Below are positions 59,602 through 64,000 of a DNA stretch of 64,000 nucleotides, piece by piece. Source of the stretch: Daphnia carinata (taxonomy: Eukaryota; Arthropoda; Branchiopoda; Diplostraca; Daphniidae); the NCBI RefSeq assembly GCF_022539665.2, contig NC_081331.1, forward strand, positions 6,358,501-6,422,500, in the 5' to 3' direction. The notes below the pieces were generated by a model that made no database searches, was not told the origin of the DNA, and worked only from the letters and a program-made list of their open reading frames with translations. The stretch's first letter is position 1, and each line of letters starts with the position of its first letter. The position numbers and the translations under genes are program-made.

Positions 59602-62282
59602 CTAGGAACTGGAAGTCGACGAAGCAATTTTCAGTAGTTCTTTCTGTTCCTGTCTGGCTTCCACTAGAAAAATGGACTCTTTTGTCTCCTTGGCGCTATG
59701 CACGTCGATCTTGTCGTAAATGATGCCGTTAAGGCCCAAGTTCTTCAAGTATCGGATGGTTGCTTGGTCATTATTATCCTCTCCCCAGCAGAAGAGGATG
59801 AGGCCTCGGCTTTGTACTAAAGCCACCTGAGTGGGATCGCGCAGAATATCTTCCGAATGCACACACAAACCCTTATGGGGAAGAGAAAAACGAAATTCGA
59901 TCATTTATGATACTGGGCACTGCTTTTCCATTGATGTTCAAAAGAGGAAAAGAAAAAAGCCTTATTACCAATATGCCAATCGCTGAAACGAAGTGAACTC
60001 CTGTGGGGATATTGTGAGTGCGGGGGTCGTGGTAGTCGGCGAACTTTGCTGTGATTCCCTGAGTTAGAAACATGACTGGGTATTTGTTCTGCTTCATACG
60101 TAACCTTCAAAACAACAATGGAAAGGTCGTAAAGTCTCACTGGTTTCCACATTTGAAAAAAAGGAATACTTACATGGTGCAAATGTCAGGATGGAAGCAT
60201 GAAAAGATAATCTTTCGTGTTCCGCCATACTGCAACACTGGCTTCAGGATAGTGTCCAGGTAGAGGTTGAGTTCAAATGGGTTGTTGAGTTCGAACGATC
60301 CATCCTAGAAAATAATTCAGCTAAACTTGAACGAACGCAAAATCGGATTTGATTTTTTTTTACCTTAAGTTGCATAGTCCATTTAATTTCAATGTTGAAG
60401 CCGCAATGCGGATCCAAGTGTTCCAAGGCACGTTGTAACGTGGGGAATGGCTGGTGATCATCAAAATCGTCATCATTGAGTTTAGGCACGCGAGTGTTCT
60501 CTTTGACATGGTAAATTTTGAGTTTTTGCAACTGGGCTAGGGTCAGCTCTTTGATAGGCAAATGAAGCATATCAACATGCCCTTCAGTGTTGCCATTAGT
60601 GCCTTCATCTTTCCCGAGTTTCTTCATCATTGCAGTGTAGACGTAAAAATCGTGGTAAATAACCGGTATCATATCCTTGGACAGTTGGACATCAAATTCA
60701 ATCATGTCGGCTCCATGTTTGGCAGCATGGGCTAAGGACGCTATAGTATTCTCCCGAATGGACGAACAACTTTTTCGACAGCGCAGGACAAGCAATAGTT
60801 TTTAAACGTGGAACATTAGATGTCAAGAGTAAATGGCTCAATCACCTCTTCAGTGCTTCTTTAAAAGAACTGCCGGCACCACGGTGGCCCACTTCTAAAC
60901 CGCGCCAAGTATGCTTCCAATGGCGAGCAAAAGATATGGACATGTCGCACTCGAATCCGTTCATAGGCCGCACGATCAAGTAATCCACTGAAATTTCAAA
61001 GGTATTTTGACAACGCCACAGTCACGCTGGCCAGCGCAGGTACCTTTTAGTTGGCCGATAGCCAAGTGCTTGGGACTGGTAATGGGCACAGTGGCACAGC
61101 CTTCACTTTGCGTCATGTTGTTCTGTAGGACGTAGCAAAATCCAACATGCTCGGGTGGATCCCCTCCGGATGTATTATGGGCGTAGAAGTCCACCAAAAA
61201 TGTCTATGGATCATAAAACACAACTGAAAATCTACTGGACATTGATGATTGTTTTATCTACTTACCACCGATTCGGGTTTGGTAACCTGAGCTTGAAAAA
61301 TTAGATAAGATCCGCGATCCATTAATTGGCCAAACTGCTGCTGAGGCTTGAACTCGCAATCAGCATTATTCATTGCCTAAAATAGAACAAAGTATAGCTT
61401 GAATACAACTAAAATGCACGAAAAGAAAAGGCAAAGACCCTTACCGCCACTTCAATTAAAGGCCAAGATTTAACCGCATTGCGTACGTCTTGCACATCCC
61501 AGCTTTCATCAATTCCACCATCCCGAACAGTATTGCTGCACGAGACATCAACCTCGACAGGTGTTACTTTCACGCGAAACTGACAGTTAAAAAAGAACTT
61601 AGAATTTGCTGGAATATATAAAAAGCTATGTAAAATTACAGCCTTTCCATGAAGAGATTTCTTCCACATGCGAATAGGATCGTTGTACAATTTCAGTTGG
61701 ACCACGGTTTCTTTCGTAAGCCAGCCTCGATCGACCCGTGTTTCTCCGTTGTAAGTCCCAAAGAGGTCAATGTGAATTAGGTCATTTTGAGAGCCTAGGA
61801 AATGTAAAATATTTTTTTGTTATACGATTGTTAACTGATTAGATAATCAACACAAATATACTGTTAATCTTTATTAGTCTTGGTGAGATGTTGGTCTCCC
61901 ATCTCCTCACAATTAAATCTCTTTTGTTTCCTTCATCATTTTCAGCTATGTGATCCAAGACGATGCAAGTGAAATAGCGGAAGTAAACTTCTTGATCCAC
62001 CGGTAGCTGAACAGTCCCCTGCCAAATTTCATTCCTACATTAAGCATATAAACATTAATAACACAATTCTTCAAGAAGAAATGTACAAAGTTTGGGTGAA
62101 AGTTTTGAATCCACTTATCAGATAGCCACTCACCCATCTGATGAATTAACTATACTTTTGGTCAGGAGGATTCCATTTTGGTGGTTCCAGTTTCCCAACT
62201 GATGGCAGTTTCCAACAACCCCAACACATTCACCTGGTGTAGTCCTCAAAGTCACACGGAAATTCCACTCTCTTCCAAACAT
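59602..62282 (-). CDS. GPCPD1: Glycerophosphocholine phosphodiesterase with CBM20 domain (GDE5-like)
   Basis: Exons 62282-62134, 62034-61862, 61794-61640, 61579-61445, 61376-61266, 61203-61044, 60987-60846, 60769-60364, 60304-60174, 60104-59969 and 59871-59602 join in frame to give about 655 aa, against 672 in human. The N-terminal CBM20 starch-binding domain has GECVGVVGNCHQLGNWNHQN and RRWETNISPR. The GDPD catalytic domain has VGHRGAG, ENTIASLAHAAKHGADMIEF, DVQLSKDMIPVIYHDF, GFNIEIKW, KQNKYPVMFLTQG and ILFCWGEDNND. The family hydrolyses glycerophosphocholine to choline and glycerol-3-phosphate in the cytosol. The first ATG directly follows an acceptor-like TTATTAG, so a 5' UTR intron is likely. 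An upstream coding exon cannot be excluded. Confidence 0.93.
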
Positions 62283-63636
62283 CTAATAATAAGCACAGCT
62301 ATTAATTGAATTGCACTGAAAAATCTAACAAAGGATCACCATGCTTACTTTCATTTAAGAGCTATACTTCACTAAACGCGATCCTAACCTCAAGTTATAT
62401 TCCAACAAAACTTTATGCGGACATTTCGTTTTTTATGCCCGAGGTAGACTTCGGATATTGAACTCACAACAGTCGTGACTATTCAGACCGCCTGACTTGA
62501 GCCAATTGGGAATTAGGTTATGCCTACCTCTGCTGGGCTTTTTTTCTACTAATCACAATTGTAAAGATCGAAAATACGAATGAAACCAACTCGATAGTCG
62601 TTAAATCGATAAATTCATTGTAGCAATTTTGAATACCTCTTTAAGACATGTTTTCAGTACAAAAAGCTCGAAGACATCTCTGTAAAAACTGGTTTAGACC
62701 AGTTCAGCTAGCAGAAACCGGTAAAGTCTCGTCCCACTAGGCTACTACCCAGTAAAATACTGCAAAGCAACGGAACATCAGTCTACCTAAAGTGCGGGTA
62801 TCGGGATAGCTTTTCCTAAACTGCGGGTCACGAACCGCAGGCGACGAACTTTTACTTGCAATCTAGGTATTTATCCTACTACGGACAGTATTGCAAACTT
62901 TGCGTACGTGATCGTCTAAAATAGATATCCAACGAAAACGGCTGTAATTCTATATGGATGTTATGAACACCCCCGAAACAATACACACATTATGCTTCTG
63001 ACGAAATAACCACAATGAACATGACTACCTCGTGAGTTTGAATTTCAATTGAGAAAGAGAACTTTGTTTTTATTAACAATGGATTCAATGCAAAAGTTTT
63101 TGCATTCCCGCCTTCCACTGAAACAAGCATTTTCAATGAAACCTTTATTGGCATAGATATCAAAAGAAGGAAAAGGCATTTCAGTTTTCAATCAGCGCTC
63201 GTAAAAGGCAAACTAGGGCGGACTGAGAAACATTGAAGATTGATTTCTGTTAGGGGCAGAAGTCAGAGTTCAAATAAAACCCTGTAGCACGCATTCGCCA
63301 AGAGAAAGGCTTATATTTATGAACATGCGGTTATCAAAGAAAGCAGATGATAACATGCACAGTGATATCTTTGCATCGCAGTTAAAAATATACAAATATA
63401 AGCGTCAGCATGGATGATATGTAATGGTTATTGACATGGTTGAAATTACAATAAAACAACACGTTGCAGACTGCGATAAGCACAAATCACACTCCAAAAA
63501 CTAGACGTACAGCTCACGAAATTAACTTCTTGCTTATACTCTCAAACATTTCATACAGGTAATTGACTTAAAGACATTTCAATAACCAAAATTTGAAAAA
63601 AAGAATAATTTACGTAGTTTCGGCCAGTACAATAGA
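62283..63636. other. Bidirectional intergenic region between GPCPD1 and the hydrolase gene
   Basis: 1.35 kb without a supported gene. A weak tRNA-like stretch lies at about 62445-62525 on the minus strand (GGCTCAAGTCAGGCGG, GAGTTCAATATCC). Two related CCTAAAGTGCGGGT / CCTAAACTGCGGGT repeats occur near 62787 and 62816. Both genes start divergently from here. Confidence 0.4.
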
Positions 63637-64000
63637 ATGGCGAACGAAAGTGAGAACAAATTATTGTTTCGAATGCACCACATTATTCCCCGTGGCTTAG
63701 CATCGTCTTTCAACAGTCCCGAAATTACGTTGCCGCCGTCTCCTGAAGAAATCGAGATCCAGATGACTTGGGGCAAAGTAGCAGGTGAATAGGTTGCTAA
63801 ATTAAGGCTGAAAATTGTTTTTCATAATTTTACGCCTTTTAAATATCATAGCCAAAGCCTGGGGTCCCGTGAATGGCCGGCCAATGATTGCTATTCACGG
63901 CTGGCTAGACAACTGCGGGACGTTTGATACTTTGATCCCTCTTCTACCCAAGGATTTAAGGATAATCGCCGTAGACATGTAAGCTTTGATTGCACTTTCT
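63637..64000 (+). CDS. SERHL: Serine hydrolase-like protein (alpha/beta hydrolase), 5' part only
   Basis: Exon 1 is 63637-63784 and exon 2 is 63852-63978. A third exon lies beyond the window. The protein starts MANESENKLLFRMHHIIPRG, then EIQMTWGKVAAKAWG, GRPMIAIHGWLDNCGTFDTL and IPLLPKDLRIIAVDM. HGWLDN is the oxyanion-hole motif of the kraken/SERHL group of alpha/beta hydrolases; the catalytic nucleophile would lie in the missing part. The gene is divergent from GPCPD1. Confidence 0.8.

Overview
The window is eukaryotic nuclear DNA: GT-AG introns of mostly 55-80 bp, intact multi-exon animal genes on both flanks and an AT-rich, repeat-filled centre. Compact introns and the protein sequences suggest an arthropod, most like a branchiopod crustacean such as Daphnia. 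That placement is inference, since no mitochondrial or rRNA marker is present.

Left flank (1-2.9 kb): TXNDC9 (+) and a SMYD3-like SET/MYND lysine methyltransferase (-) converge with stop codons only 65 bp apart. From 2.9 to 12.4 kb there is no gene I can support. It holds a hAT-type MITE with an exact 8-bp target duplication (5173-5686), hairpins, tRNA-like SINE heads, a structured repeat called R1 here, and a truncated copy of an unrecognised spliced gene family called G here.

Centre (12.4-33.9 kb): a very large inverted repeat. The arms, 12412-22530 and 23693-33857, are each about 10.1 kb and nearly identical. They surround a 1.16-kb spacer bounded by a G12 run and a C30 run. Everything in the left arm recurs mirrored in the right arm: family G, R1, tRNA-like sequences, a 326-bp TIR element, minisatellites and a long-TIR element. 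The spacer is itself a diverged, inverted copy of the 3' half of family G. This is either a young genomic palindrome or an assembly fold-back.

Right flank (34.2-64 kb): a dense block of conserved genes. UBR4 (-) has 26 exons reconstructed here, about 5,125 aa, and three one-base frameshifts. CDK9 (-) lies upstream of it in the same orientation. NPDC1/cab-1 (+) is divergent from CDK9. GPCPD1 (-) converges on NPDC1. The start of a serine-hydrolase-like alpha/beta hydrolase (+) is cut by the window end. These are housekeeping or neuronal genes without an operon-like relation. The UBR4 stop codon is about 305 bp from the outer end of the palindrome.

The most unusual signals are the 10-kb palindrome, repeat R1 with stem-loops supported by a compensatory base-pair change, the unrecognised gene family G, and a possible NPDC1 isoform lacking the transmembrane exon.
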